A stretch of DNA of 11,326 nt from Clostridia bacterium. Its GTDB lineage: Bacteria; UBA6262; WVXT01; JAUXBS01. The stretch spans positions 1 through 11,326 of the forward strand of contig JAUXBS010000015.1 of NCBI GenBank assembly GCA_030619245.1, written 5' to 3'. Below, piece after piece: positions 1 through 8,393 of this stretch (within the stretch, counting starts at the first letter, position 1; every line of letters begins with the position of its first letter). The notes beneath the pieces were generated by a model. That model was not told the origin of the DNA. It worked only from the letters and a program-made list of their open reading frames with translations, and ran no database searches. A program made the translations under genes and the position numbers.

Positions 1-824
1 AGGAAGGGTATGCTGTTGGCGCATTTAATGCCAATAACATGGAAATTGTACAGGCAATTGTTGAAGTAGCGGAAGAGGAACGCGCGCCTGTAGTACTGCA
101 GGCGTCACAGGGGGCAATAAAGTATGCGGGGCTTGACTATATTGTAGCAATAGTAAGGGTGGCGGCAGAAGGCGCAACGGTTCCTGTCGCGCTGCACCTG
201 GACCATGGTACTGACCTGGATCAAAACATAAGATGTTTGAGGGCCGGTTTTACCTCTCTCATGGTAGATGCATCGAAACATCCATTTGAAAAAAACGTGA
301 AAATCACGAAAATGATAGTTGATATGGCTCATGTATGTGATATTCCGGTTGAAGCGGAGATAGGACAGATAGGAAAAGTTGATTCAAGTGATGAACCGGG
401 TGTTACAATAGAGAAGACAAAAGATTTCTTGGCAAAACCCGATGAGGCGGAGAAATTCGTTAAGGAAACAGGGCTTGATTTCCTCGCAGCGGCAGTTGGA
501 ACGATTCATGGGTGCAGGACGCCGTTTGCAAAACTTGAAATTGACCTTATCAAAACCATCCGTAAACTTACGGATGTTCCCCTTGTTTTGCACGGGGCTT
601 CCGGATGCAGTGATGAGGAGATTAAAAAAGGTATTGCAGCGGGAATTTCAAAGATTAATATTGACACAAGAATAAGGATGGCATTTGTCGGGAAGGCAAA
701 GGAAGTAATGGAGAAGGATCCCGAAGAGATAGACCCCAGGAAAATACTGGGACCTGCGAAAGAAGCGGCAAAAGAAATAGTAAGAAGCAGGATGAAGGTT
801 TTTGGCTGCGCGGGTAAGGCATAA
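1..824 (+). CDS. fba: Class II fructose-1,6-bisphosphate aldolase (5' end outside window)
   Basis: Cleaves fructose 1,6-bisphosphate to dihydroxyacetone phosphate and glyceraldehyde 3-phosphate (reversible) in cytoplasmic glycolysis and gluconeogenesis, using zinc. The reading frame is open from base 3 and already encodes the family's N-terminal EGYAVGAFNANN, so the first in-frame ATG at 39 is internal. By comparison with the roughly 285-residue Bacillus-type enzymes, only about 15 residues are missing. Numbering from that ATG, the metal/catalytic motif HLDHG is at 53-57 (Asp55, His56). The second zinc histidine lies in VGTIHG near 153-158, and the third in LVLHGASG near 181-188. The phosphate-binding KINIDTR is near 203-209. 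It ends 21 bases before a phosphofructokinase gene, its direct partner in glycolysis. Motif content leaves little doubt about the family. Tagatose-bisphosphate aldolase activity cannot be excluded by sequence alone. Confidence 0.95.
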   Translation, partial: EGYAVGAFNANNMEIVQAIVEVAEEERAPVVLQASQGAIKYAGLDYIVAIVRVAAEGATVPVALHLDHGTDLDQNIRCLRAGFTSLMVDASKHPFEKNVKITKMIVDMAHVCDIPVEAEIGQIGKVDSSDEPGVTIEKTKDFLAKPDEAEKFVKETGLDFLAAAVGTIHGCRTPFAKLEIDLIKTIRKLTDVPLVLHGASGCSDEEIKKGIAAGISKINIDTRIRMAFVGKAKEVMEKDPEEIDPRKILGPAKEAAKEIVRSRMKVFGCAGKA

Positions 825-845
825 ATTAGAAAGAGAGGAAGACCG

Positions 846-1874
846 ATGAAGATAGGAGTATTGACCGGAGGTGGCGATTGTCCCGGTTTGAATCCTGCAA
901 TCAGGGGGGTGGTCCTGCAGGCAATTCACTTCGGCTGGGAAACGGTTGGTTTTAATGAGGGTTGGAGGGGGTTAATTCAGGGATTGACTGAACCCCTGGA
1001 TATTCATAAGGTTGAAGGATTGATGAGCAAGGGCGGGACCATGCTTGGCAGTTCAAGGACCAATCCCTATAAGGAAGAGGGCGGTGTTGATAAAGTTCTT
1101 AAGAACATCAGGGAGTTCGGGCTTGATGCAGTCGTTGCCATGGGCGGCGAGGATACATTAGGCGTTGCCAACAAACTTTACAGTGAGCACCAGGTTAATA
1201 TCGTTGGTGTACCGAAGACAATGGACAATGACCTGTCGGCTACGGATTATACTTTTGGTTTTGATACTGCAGTTAACTTGGCAGTCAATGCTCTGGAGGT
1301 ATTGAGGGATACGGGCAAGTCGCATAGGAGGATTATGGTCCTTGAAGTGATGGGAAGGCATGCCGGATGGGTTGCCCTGTATACAGCCATAGCAGGTGAA
1401 GCGGACTGGGTTTTGCTCCCGGAAGACGAGGAAGTTGATATTGATAAAATGCTGGAACACCTGGAAAAAGTTTACAAGAGAAGGAGAACCGCCACGGTCG
1501 TTGTTTCGGAAGGAGCAACCATACCCGGCGCGCATCTTAAAAAGGAAGAACTTGATGAATTCGGCCATATGATTTTAAAAAGGCGGGAAGTGGGCAGGCA
1601 GGTTGTGGATATAATCGAGAAGAAAATGAAAGTTGAAGCCAGGGTCGGTGTTATCGGCCATATGCAGAGGGGCGGCCCACCCACTATCTTTGACAGGATT
1701 CTTGGAGTCAGGGCCGGGGTGAAGGCGGTTGATTTAATCAAAGAAAAGCAGTTCGGGAAGATGGTTGCGCTTAAGGGGACCGAGGTGCTGGGGGTTGATA
1801 TAAAGGACGCCGTTGGCAAGCTTAAAACAGTTACCAAGGAATGGTCCGACCTGGCTCTGGGATTGTTTAAGTGA
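846..1874 (+). CDS. pfp: 6-phosphofructokinase, predicted pyrophosphate-dependent
   Basis: Phosphorylates fructose 6-phosphate to fructose 1,6-bisphosphate, feeding the aldolase encoded just upstream. The 342-residue length fits the short actinobacterial/Thermotoga-like group. Visible motifs are the N-terminal loop GGGDCPGLN (8-16), GGEDT (100-104), PKTMDND (123-129) with catalytic Asp127, MGRHAGW (169-175) and the substrate loop GHMQRGG (271-277). The phosphoryl-donor positions equivalent to E. coli PfkA Gly104 and Gly124 are Asp103 and Lys124 here. In this family, that Asp/Lys pair marks pyrophosphate rather than ATP as donor, so I infer a reversible PPi-PFK. The start is supported by an AGGAA Shine-Dalgarno at 836-840. 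The gene is probably cotranscribed with fba. Family is certain; donor specificity is inferred from two residues, and the symbol follows that inference. Confidence 0.93.
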   Translation: MKIGVLTGGGDCPGLNPAIRGVVLQAIHFGWETVGFNEGWRGLIQGLTEPLDIHKVEGLMSKGGTMLGSSRTNPYKEEGGVDKVLKNIREFGLDAVVAMGGEDTLGVANKLYSEHQVNIVGVPKTMDNDLSATDYTFGFDTAVNLAVNALEVLRDTGKSHRRIMVLEVMGRHAGWVALYTAIAGEADWVLLPEDEEVDIDKMLEHLEKVYKRRRTATVVVSEGATIPGAHLKKEELDEFGHMILKRREVGRQVVDIIEKKMKVEARVGVIGHMQRGGPPTIFDRILGVRAGVKAVDLIKEKQFGKMVALKGTEVLGVDIKDAVGKLKTVTKEWSDLALGLFK

Positions 1875-1893
1875 TTGAAAATAGGGAGTAGAA

Positions 1894-4296
1894 ATGTTAG
1901 TGCCTTTTGACTGGTTGAAGGAGTATATTGATATAGACATGCCGGTGCGGCAGGTTGCTGAAGCATTGACCATGGTTGGTTTGGAGGTTACTGATATTTC
2001 GTACTTCCAACCGGAATTGGACAATGTGGTTGTTGGCGAGATACTGAAGATAAAAAAGCATTCAAATGCCGATAACCTTACGGTGTGTCAGGTTTCTGAC
2101 GGCAGACAGATATTTTCAGTAGTATGCGGAGCTAAGAATATCAAGGAAAGAGACAAGATTCCGCTGGCGAGAGTGGGAGCCACCCTTGCCGGGGGTTTGA
2201 AGATCAGCAAGAGGAAAATACGCGAAGAGGTTTCCTCCGGTATGCTGTGCTCTGAAAAAGAACTGGGCATAGGGGAAGGGCATGAAGGGATACTCATATT
2301 ACCCAGGAATTCAAAACTCGGGGAGAAGGTGGGGAAGATACTGTTGTCCAATCCGGTTATGGATATTGAGTTAACTGCCAACAGGTCTGACTGCGCGAGT
2401 GTGATTGGTATTGCCAGGGAAGTTTCAGCTATATTAAGGAAACCTTTAAAACTTCCCGGGGTGAAGCTCAATGAAGCTGAAACAACTGCAGCCACATTGT
2501 GTAGTGTTGAGGTAAAGGCTCCTGACAGGTGCCGGCGTTATACTGCAAGAGTGGTCCGGAATATCAAGGTGGGCCCTTCTCCTGGCTGGCTTGTCAAGAA
2601 GCTTACCCAGTCGGGGATGAGGCCGGTGAATAACGTGGTTGATATTACCAATTGGGTTCTTGCCGAGTTTGGCCATCCCCTGCATTCCTTTGATTATGAC
2701 AAGTTAAACGAACATAAGATAATTGTAAGGCGCGGCAATGACGGAGAGAAACTCAGGTGCCTGGATGGACTGGAAAGAGAGATAGGGACGGAAGACCTGG
2801 TGATTGCTGATGCGGGAAAACCCCTGGCCCTGGCGGGTATAATAGGCGGCGAGGAAACAGGTGTTGTTGAGTCTACGCGAAACGTTCTTCTTGAAAGCGC
2901 TTACTTTACTTCCGGCGGGATAAGGAAGACTGCCGCCAGGATGAATATTAACACGGAGGCATCATACCGTTTTGAGCGCGGTGTTGACGTTGATAATGTG
3001 ATTACCGCTATAAACAGGGCAGCCCGGCTGATACAGGAGTTGTGCGGCGGGGAAATAGCGGGAGGGAGCGTTGATGTTTATCCTGAACCGTTTGCCGGTG
3101 TTGAACTGGATTTTCCGCTTGAGAGCGTAAACAGGGTGATTGGAAGCGATGTTTCAAACGATGATATCATGGCAATACTGAAATCACTCGGTTTTGGTTG
3201 TGAAGTTAAGCCGGATAACCCGGGGAGGCTTAAAATCAAGGTGCCATCATTCAGGAATGACGTTACCGGGAATATTGATATTATTGAAGAAATTGCGCGT
3301 ATTCATGGATACAACAAGATAGTTTCTGTAATGCCCGGGATACAGATATCAAGTTCCTCTTCTGCTGAGGTGTTTGGGTTTGAGGGCCGGACAAGGGAGG
3401 CCATGTCCAAACTCGGGTTTTTTGAGGTAATAAATTATTCCCTGGTTGGCGACGAGGCATTTGATAATATAAAAGAAGAGTGCATGGAAAAAGTACTGAA
3501 GATAAGCAATCCGCTGGTTTCTGAGCAAAGCCTGATGCGCACTTCCCTCCTGGCAGGCCTGCTGTCAACGGTTCGTAGAAATCTGAACCGTAAGATTAAT
3601 GATATGAAAATATATGAACTTGGCAGGGTTTTTACCGGGAATCAGGAAAAAGGGAAACTACCTGTTGAGAAGAGGATGTTAGGTGGTTGTATTACAGGAG
3701 CGCGTCAGGAGAAACACTGGGATGAGACTCTAAAACCTGTTGATTTCTATTATTTGAAGGGAATTATGGAATCGCTTTTCAGCAGCCTGGGGATAAGGGG
3801 ATATAGTTTTAAACCCTCGGGGAATCCGGTTTTCAGCGCAGCAGAGTCATGTGATATAATTAAGAATGACTCGTGCCTGGGGTCTTTCGGGTTAATAGCG
3901 CTCCGGCTCGAGAAGAAGTATGATTTTATCTTACCGGTATATGCTTTTGAGCTTGATTTAAGCGGGGGCCATAAACTGGCTGATTCTGCCGGGAAATACA
4001 GTGAAATCCCAAAGTACCCTGCGATGAAAAGGGATATTTCCCTGCTTTCGCCAAAAGGATTGACTTATAACAGGATTTATGCTACTATTATGAAAAGCGG
4101 TGATACTTTGATAAAAGATGTCCGGTTGTTTGATATGTATACGGGCAAACAGGTGAAAGAGGGATATCAGGGGATGGCTTTCAGGATAACCTATCAATCT
4201 GAAAACAGGACACTGATAGACCAGGAAGTGAATGATTTACACCAGGGGATAATTTCAACCATTGAGAAAGATTTAAAGGTTATAATAAGGAAATGA
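1894..4296 (+). CDS. pheT: Phenylalanine--tRNA ligase beta subunit
   Basis: Beta chain of the (alpha-beta)2 enzyme that charges tRNA-Phe. This chain binds tRNA and carries editing activity, while the catalytic alpha chain is PheS. At 800 residues it is full length for the bacterial type. Residues 1-35 are the typical start (VPFDWLKEYID, then VGLEV). An EMAP-type tRNA-binding OB fold follows at about 40-150 (VVVGEI, HSNADNL). The B3/B4 editing domain is at about 210-370 (VNNVVDITNWV, GHPLHSFD), the B5 domain at about 400-475, a catalytic-like core at about 490-680, and the C-terminal anticodon-binding FDX-ACB domain at about 705-798 (YPAMKRDISLL). A GGGAG-type ribosome site precedes the ATG. 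The stop overlaps the next start as ATGA. Unusually, pheS is not immediately upstream; a phosphofructokinase gene occupies that place. Confidence 0.97.
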   Translation: MLVPFDWLKEYIDIDMPVRQVAEALTMVGLEVTDISYFQPELDNVVVGEILKIKKHSNADNLTVCQVSDGRQIFSVVCGAKNIKERDKIPLARVGATLAGGLKISKRKIREEVSSGMLCSEKELGIGEGHEGILILPRNSKLGEKVGKILLSNPVMDIELTANRSDCASVIGIAREVSAILRKPLKLPGVKLNEAETTAATLCSVEVKAPDRCRRYTARVVRNIKVGPSPGWLVKKLTQSGMRPVNNVVDITNWVLAEFGHPLHSFDYDKLNEHKIIVRRGNDGEKLRCLDGLEREIGTEDLVIADAGKPLALAGIIGGEETGVVESTRNVLLESAYFTSGGIRKTAARMNINTEASYRFERGVDVDNVITAINRAARLIQELCGGEIAGGSVDVYPEPFAGVELDFPLESVNRVIGSDVSNDDIMAILKSLGFGCEVKPDNPGRLKIKVPSFRNDVTGNIDIIEEIARIHGYNKIVSVMPGIQISSSSSAEVFGFEGRTREAMSKLGFFEVINYSLVGDEAFDNIKEECMEKVLKISNPLVSEQSLMRTSLLAGLLSTVRRNLNRKINDMKIYELGRVFTGNQEKGKLPVEKRMLGGCITGARQEKHWDETLKPVDFYYLKGIMESLFSSLGIRGYSFKPSGNPVFSAAESCDIIKNDSCLGSFGLIALRLEKKYDFILPVYAFELDLSGGHKLADSAGKYSEIPKYPAMKRDISLLSPKGLTYNRIYATIMKSGDTLIKDVRLFDMYTGKQVKEGYQGMAFRITYQSENRTLIDQEVNDLHQGIISTIEKDLKVIIRK

Positions 4297-4538
4297 AAGA
4301 TTTTGAAGTCCTGAGCAGAAAAATACGGGAAATATGTTTAGAACATAATTCTTTGAGGATAGAAAATGAAAGGCTTTTAAAGGAGGAGTCAAGGCTAAAA
4401 GAAAAGATAAACATGATGGGGGAACAGGCGAAGTCCATTAATAAGACAATTCGTCAAAATGAACTTTTGAATGAAGAAAGAAAAGAAATCAAGAAACATC
4501 TTAATAATCTTAAGGTTAAGTTAGAAAAGGCATTTTGA
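4293..4538 (+). CDS. Small coiled-coil protein, ZapB-like by context
   Basis: An 81-residue, highly charged protein that is almost wholly predicted coiled coil: heptad-like spacing of Leu/Ile from residue 8 to the end, rich in Glu, Lys and Asn, with no membrane segment. Small coiled-coil genes of this size precede zapA in many bacteria and are often annotated as ZapB-like. ZapB itself is an 81-residue coiled coil that works with ZapA at the FtsZ ring. The start codon overlaps the pheT stop (ATGA), indicating translational coupling, and its own stop lies just before the zapA start. Low-complexity coiled coils match many proteins by chance, so the division role rests on size, composition and position and not on a diagnostic motif. 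Confidence 0.7.
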   Translation: MKDFEVLSRKIREICLEHNSLRIENERLLKEESRLKEKINMMGEQAKSINKTIRQNELLNEERKEIKKHLNNLKVKLEKAF

Positions 4539-4540
4539 AT

Positions 4541-4840
4541 ATGGCGACGAAAGAAGAAGAAAAAATAACAGTAAAGATATATCACGGCAAATACAGCATA
4601 AACAAGGAGGATAAAGACCCCTTATATATTTCAAGTTTAGCTGAGTATGTTGATAAAAAAATAAACGAAATAGCCAGTACATCACAGATTGCTGATACAA
4701 ACAGAGTAGGAATATTAGCTGCTTTAGATATAGCTGATGAATTATTCAGGATAAGAGATAGTAAGAAATATAACAATGAAAAAACAGAGGGCGAAATAGC
4801 GGAATTGATGAAATTGATAGATAATACTTTGTCTTACTGA
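4541..4840 (+). CDS. zapA: Cell division protein ZapA
   Basis: ZapA family protein, a small cytoplasmic factor that binds and bundles FtsZ filaments at mid-cell. From this ATG it has 99 residues, a usual length. Family features are an N-terminal beta-hairpin core (KITVKIYHGKYSI), the YISSLAEYVDKKINEI helix, and the helix VGILAALDIADELFRI, which matches the conserved R-x-x-x-LAALNIADEL pattern of ZapA. A TTG at 4535 is also in frame and overlaps the preceding stop. I prefer ATG 4541 because the AAGG at 4527-4530 is about 10 bases away, against 4 for the TTG. It follows the ZapB-like coiled coil, giving a probable ZapA/ZapB pair, and precedes the largest gap in the operon. Confidence 0.9.
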   Translation: MATKEEEKITVKIYHGKYSINKEDKDPLYISSLAEYVDKKINEIASTSQIADTNRVGILAALDIADELFRIRDSKKYNNEKTEGEIAELMKLIDNTLSY

Positions 4841-4848
4841 TTGGTTCC

Positions 4849-4940
4849 GGGAAAGTCCCTGCTATGTCTGTGATGTCAGGCTGTTTCAAGCTGACAGGCA
4901 ATAAATATTGTCTGTGTTCACAGTAGAGCAGGGTTTTTTT
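4849..4940 (+). promoter_or_regulatory. Structured RNA element in the zapA-rarA gap, overlapping the rarA ribosome binding site
   Basis: The gap folds by eye into a nested three-way junction. P1 pairs CCCTGCT (4857-4863) with AGCAGGG (4927-4933). P2 pairs CTGTGA (4868-4873) with TCACAG (4918-4923). P3 pairs TGTCAG (4874-4879) with CTGACA (4891-4896). P4 pairs GGCAAT (4897-4902) with ATTGTC (4907-4912), with one G-U. P2, P3 and P4 abut without gaps except 4913-4917. Seven Ts (4934-4940) follow P1 and lead directly to the rarA ATG. The 3' strand of P1 contains the AGGG that best serves as the rarA ribosome site, so folding would hide it. P1 plus the T-run could alternatively terminate a small RNA. 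A competing hairpin GGGA/TCCC (4849-4852/4856-4859) would free P1's 3' strand. I do not recognise a riboswitch family. 6S RNA occupies this neighbourhood in many proteobacteria, but this element is too short. Confidence 0.5.
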
Positions 4941-6269
4941 ATGGTTATGGATTTATTTCAAAAAGAAAAAAACAATATAAATGATAAGGAAGCTGTTCCT
5001 CTGGCATTAAGGATGCGCCCGAATGGCCTCGTGGATTTCGTGGGCCAGGAGGATATAATGGGCGAGGGGAAATTATTGAGGAGGATAATTGAATCAGACA
5101 GGATATCATCCCTGATATTTTCCGGGCCTCCCGGGTGCGGGAAGTCTGCGCTGGTGAATATAATTATAAAAAAGACCAAAGCTCATTTTGCTGAAATAAA
5201 TGCGGTTAGCTCCGGGGTTTCCGCCATACATAAAGAAGTGAGCAATGCCTTGCAGCGAAGGAGTATTTCAGGCCAGAGGACCGTATTGCTGGTGGATGAA
5301 ATACATCATTTCAACAAGAGCCAGCAGGATTCATTACTCCCTGATGTTGAGAATGGGGTAATCCGGTTTATCGGGATAACCACTGAGAATCCGTACTATT
5401 ATGTTAATCCTGCGCTGATATCCCGTTCGCAGGTATTTGAATTTAAATCGCTTAAGGACAAGGAAATTGAAATTATTCTGGAAAGAGCCGTAAAGGACAG
5501 GGATAAGGGGTTAGGCGGTTATAATGTTATACTGGAAAAGGATGCCTTGAAGCAGCTTGTAGAGGTTTCAGACGGTGATGCAAGGAGGGCTTTAAATGCC
5601 CTTGAACTGGGAACCATTACTACGAAACCGGACCGGGAGGGGAAGGTCCGCTTCACATTAAAAGTCGCCGAGGAATCCATACAGAAGAAAGCGGTTATCT
5701 ATGATAAGAAAAGCGATGAGCACTATAATACGATTTCAGCATTCATCAAAAGCATGCGCGGTTCTGACCCGGATGCAGCTCTTTACTGGCTGGCAAAGAT
5801 GCTGTATGCTGGAGAGCAACCCGGGTTCATAGCCAGGAGGATTGTCATATGCGCCGCGGAGGACGTGGGTAATGCCGACCCGCAGGCGCTTGTGGTAGCC
5901 GGCGCGGCTCTGCAGGCAGCGGAATTTATTGGAATGCCTGAAGCCAGGATACCGCTGGCGCAGGCAGTCGCTTATATCGCAACTGCGCCGAAGAGTAATG
6001 CCGCTTATAACGGGATAAACAGCGCAATGGATGATATGGAAAATAAGAAATTGTTAAAGGTTCCAAAACATCTGACGAAGGCAGGCAGTAAGGGCTATAA
6101 ATACCCCCACGATTATCCGGGGGGGTATGTTGAGCAGGAGTACCTGACTGAAGAAAGGAAGTATTATTTTCCAAAGGATATAGGGTTTGAAAAGACAATA
6201 AGGGAAAGATTTAAATTTCTAAAAGATGAAAGAAAATCTAAGAAAAAAGTTCCTGGCGATAAGAAATAG
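4941..6269 (+). CDS. rarA: Replication-associated recombination protein RarA (MgsA-type AAA+ ATPase)
   Basis: RarA/MgsA/WRNIP1-family clamp-loader-like AAA+ ATPase that acts at stalled replication forks with SSB. From ATG 4941 it has 442 residues, a normal length. The N-terminal PLALRMRP and VGQEDIMG are family hallmarks. Walker A GPPGCGKS is at 62-69, Walker B LLVDE at 116-120, sensor 1 GITTEN at 145-150, the arginine-finger region SRS near 161-163 and sensor 2 DGDARRALN at 211-219. The C-terminal tetramerisation region has DPDAALYWLA, ARRIVICAAEDVGNADP and YKYPHDYPGG. An upstream in-frame TTG at 4908 would translate the RNA hairpin and is rejected. ATG 4941 has AGGG seven bases upstream; ATG 4947 is an alternative. 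The gene overlaps fau by 44 bases, so the two are probably coupled. Confidence 0.94.
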   Translation: MVMDLFQKEKNNINDKEAVPLALRMRPNGLVDFVGQEDIMGEGKLLRRIIESDRISSLIFSGPPGCGKSALVNIIIKKTKAHFAEINAVSSGVSAIHKEVSNALQRRSISGQRTVLLVDEIHHFNKSQQDSLLPDVENGVIRFIGITTENPYYYVNPALISRSQVFEFKSLKDKEIEIILERAVKDRDKGLGGYNVILEKDALKQLVEVSDGDARRALNALELGTITTKPDREGKVRFTLKVAEESIQKKAVIYDKKSDEHYNTISAFIKSMRGSDPDAALYWLAKMLYAGEQPGFIARRIVICAAEDVGNADPQALVVAGAALQAAEFIGMPEARIPLAQAVAYIATAPKSNAAYNGINSAMDDMENKKLLKVPKHLTKAGSKGYKYPHDYPGGYVEQEYLTEERKYYFPKDIGFEKTIRERFKFLKDERKSKKKVPGDKK

Positions 6270-6822
6270 AATTTCCCGGGAGGATGTTGATAAAAAGAGC
6301 GGGATGATTTCAGAAAAACTCTTCTCTCTCCCTGAATATCTTGAAGCCGGGACGGTTATGTTTTATGTTTCCTTTCAAAGTGAAGTAAGAACCGATGGAA
6401 TGATAAGAGAGGCATTGAAAGAGAAAAGGGTCGTGGTTCCCGCGGTAAGGGGGAAGGACCTTGCTGTTTTTGAGCTCAAGGACTATGATAATTCCCTGGA
6501 GAGAGGTAGTTTTGGAATACTTGAACCCAGGGAAGGGCGCTGTATGCCGGTTGAAACAAGGACGATAAACCTTGTTATCGTTCCGGGAGTGGTTTTTGAT
6601 AAATACGGAGGCAGGCTCGGATTCGGGAGGGGTTATTACGACAGGTTTCTCAGGGGATTGAAGAAGGCCGGTAAAAATGTAAGGGTTATAGGCCTTGCCT
6701 TTAGTGAGCAGGTAGTTGAGAAACTCGAGCTTGATAGCAATGACATTGAAATGGACAGGGTTGTTACCGAAAGAGCTGTTTATGGACGAGACATTACACT
6801 ATTGGACAATAGAGAGGAGTAA
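6226..6822 (+). CDS. fau: 5-formyltetrahydrofolate cyclo-ligase
   Basis: ATP-dependent conversion of 5-formyl-THF to 5,10-methenyl-THF in cytoplasmic one-carbon metabolism (also called ygfA or MTHFS). It has 198 residues, typical for the family. The start [14 protein letters not shown] matches the family's basic N-terminal helix, which supports the ATG inside the end of rarA. Substrate-side motif SEVRT is at 52-56. The C-terminal signature PGVVFD (120-125) followed by GFGRGYYD (132-139) is the ATP/phosphate-binding loop and is diagnostic. The gene overlaps rarA by 44 bases and ends 5 bases before rny. Grouping with zapA echoes the zapA-ssrS-fau arrangement of gammaproteobacteria, with rarA inserted between them. 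Confidence 0.95.
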   Translation: MKENLRKKFLAIRNRISREDVDKKSGMISEKLFSLPEYLEAGTVMFYVSFQSEVRTDGMIREALKEKRVVVPAVRGKDLAVFELKDYDNSLERGSFGILEPREGRCMPVETRTINLVIVPGVVFDKYGGRLGFGRGYYDRFLRGLKKAGKNVRVIGLAFSEQVVEKLELDSNDIEMDRVVTERAVYGRDITLLDNREE

Positions 6823-6827
6823 TTACC

Positions 6828-8393
6828 ATGAATAATTTAATTATTCTAATACTAATAGGACTGGGGGGACTGGGCTTAGGAACGCTTGTTGGGTGGATTA
6901 TCAGGAAAGGCATTGTGGGGAAACAGCTGAATTCAGCGGAATCCAATGCAAAGAAGATAATTAATGATGCAGGCAGGGAAGCTGAATCCAGGAAAAAGGA
7001 AGGCATGCTTGAAGTAAAGGAGGAAATGCATAAGTTAAGGACCGGTTTTGAGAAAGAGACCAGTGGCCGCAGGGTTGAGTTGCAGGAACTTGAAAAGAGG
7101 ATGATGCAAAAGGAGTCAAGCCTGGACCGGAAAGTCGAAATGCTGGATAAGAAGGACCTGGAAATTGAAAAGAAAAAGAAATATGTTATATCAAAGGAAA
7201 AATGGATTTCAGATGAATCAGATAAATTAAACCAGGTTAAGGAGGAGCAGAAAAAAGTCCTTGAGCGCCTGGCGAAGATGACTCCCGAAGAGGCGAAGAA
7301 TATTCTCCTCAGCAGGATGGAAGAAGAGGTTAAGAAGGAAGGGATGTCAATGATGAAGAAAATAGAGCAGCAGACTATAGAGACTGCTGATAGAAAGTCG
7401 AAACGCATATTGAGCCAGGCAATACAGAAAGCTGCTTCTGAATTTACTGCCGATGTTACCGTTTCCACGGTTGCCCTTCCTGATGATGAAATGAAAGGAA
7501 GGATTATCGGGCGTGAAGGCAGGAATATAAAAGCATTTGAAACGGCAACAGGGGTTGACCTGATAATTGACGATACTCCCGAGGCCTTGACTCTTTCGGC
7601 TTTTGACGGGGTGCGCAGGGAGGTTGCGAGGGTTTCTCTTGAGCGTTTAATCGCGGACGGGCGCATTCACCCAACGAGGATTGAGGAAACGGTGATAAAG
7701 GCAAGAGAGGAAATGGACGGGCATTTGAAAGAAGTCGGCGAACAGGCTGCGTATGAGCTTGACATACAGGGCATTCATCCTGAAATAATTAAATTAATCG
7801 GCAGGTTAAGGTACAGGACAAGTTACGGCCAGAACGTTCTTCAGCATTCAGTGGAAGTGGCAAAGGCGGCAAGGGTAATGGCATTGGAATTGAAACTTGA
7901 TGCGGGTTTTGCCGCGCGCGCCGGTTTGCTGCATGATATAGGTAAGGCAGTGGACCATGATGTGGAGGGGACGCACGCAAAAATTGGCGCGGACCTTGCA
8001 AAGAAGCATGAAGAGTCCGATAAGATAGTCAATGCAATTGCCGCGCATCACGAGGATTGTCCCGTGGAAACCATTGAGGCAATTTTAATCCAGGCAGGTG
8101 ATGCTGTTTCCGCTTCAAGGCCTGGGGCCAGGCGCGAGTCGCTGGAATTCTACCTTAAGAGACTGGAGAACCTGGAGAAGATTGCAGAATCCTTCCCCGG
8201 AGTTGAAAAGAGTTACGCTATACAGGCAGGAAGGGAGATTCGTATTATAGTTGACCCGGGAAGGGTTGACGATGATATGGCAATGCAGATGGCGCGTGAT
8301 ATTGCAAGAAAGGTTGAACATGAACTCAAGTATCCCGGGCAGATAAAGGTTACTGTTGTAAGGGAAGTGAGGTCAGTAGAAGTGGCAAGGTAA
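6828..8393 (+). CDS. rny: Ribonuclease Y
   Basis: Membrane-anchored endoribonuclease that starts mRNA decay. At 521 residues it is full length. One N-terminal transmembrane helix (about 4-25) is followed by a long charged coiled coil (about 30-190). A KH RNA-binding domain with [12 protein letters not shown] is at 224-235. The HD hydrolase domain has His340 (LQHSVEVA), His369-Asp370 (LLHDIGKA) and His408-His409 (AAHHED). The C terminus [12 protein letters not shown] is typical. An AGGAG precedes the ATG by about 9 bases. The stop codon directly abuts the next gene's ATG. All metal ligands expected in the HD domain appear intact. A long open frame on the opposite strand here is a shadow of the Lys/Glu-rich coiled coil. 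Confidence 0.97.
   Translation: MNNLIILILIGLGGLGLGTLVGWIIRKGIVGKQLNSAESNAKKIINDAGREAESRKKEGMLEVKEEMHKLRTGFEKETSGRRVELQELEKRMMQKESSLDRKVEMLDKKDLEIEKKKKYVISKEKWISDESDKLNQVKEEQKKVLERLAKMTPEEAKNILLSRMEEEVKKEGMSMMKKIEQQTIETADRKSKRILSQAIQKAASEFTADVTVSTVALPDDEMKGRIIGREGRNIKAFETATGVDLIIDDTPEALTLSAFDGVRREVARVSLERLIADGRIHPTRIEETVIKAREEMDGHLKEVGEQAAYELDIQGIHPEIIKLIGRLRYRTSYGQNVLQHSVEVAKAARVMALELKLDAGFAARAGLLHDIGKAVDHDVEGTHAKIGADLAKKHEESDKIVNAIAAHHEDCPVETIEAILIQAGDAVSASRPGARRESLEFYLKRLENLEKIAESFPGVEKSYAIQAGREIRIIVDPGRVDDDMAMQMARDIARKVEHELKYPGQIKVTVVREVRSVEVAR

Noticed and set aside
1472..1966. 164-codon minus-strand open frame across the pfp/pheT junction
   Set aside because: Low-complexity Ser/Leu/Pro-rich translation antisense to two clear enzymes, with no ribosome site seen.
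4535..4540. TTG start for zapA overlapping the previous stop
   Set aside because: Only 4 bases from the AAGG ribosome site; ATG 4541 has better spacing and a common start codon. The difference is two residues.
4908..4940. TTG start giving rarA 11 extra residues
   Set aside because: It would translate the 3' half of the RNA fold and the T-run, lacks family-like residues, and leaves no ribosome site; ATG 4941 fits the family N-terminus.
4841..4940. Canonical 6S RNA between zapA and rarA
   Set aside because: The neighbourhood fits, but the foldable element is about 77 bases, far below 6S length, and the typical large central bubble is not evident.
6794..7666. 290-codon open frame on the minus strand opposite rny
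   Set aside because: Very rich in Ser, Phe and Ile, as expected of the complement of a Lys/Glu-rich coiled coil; the plus-strand RNase Y is unambiguous.
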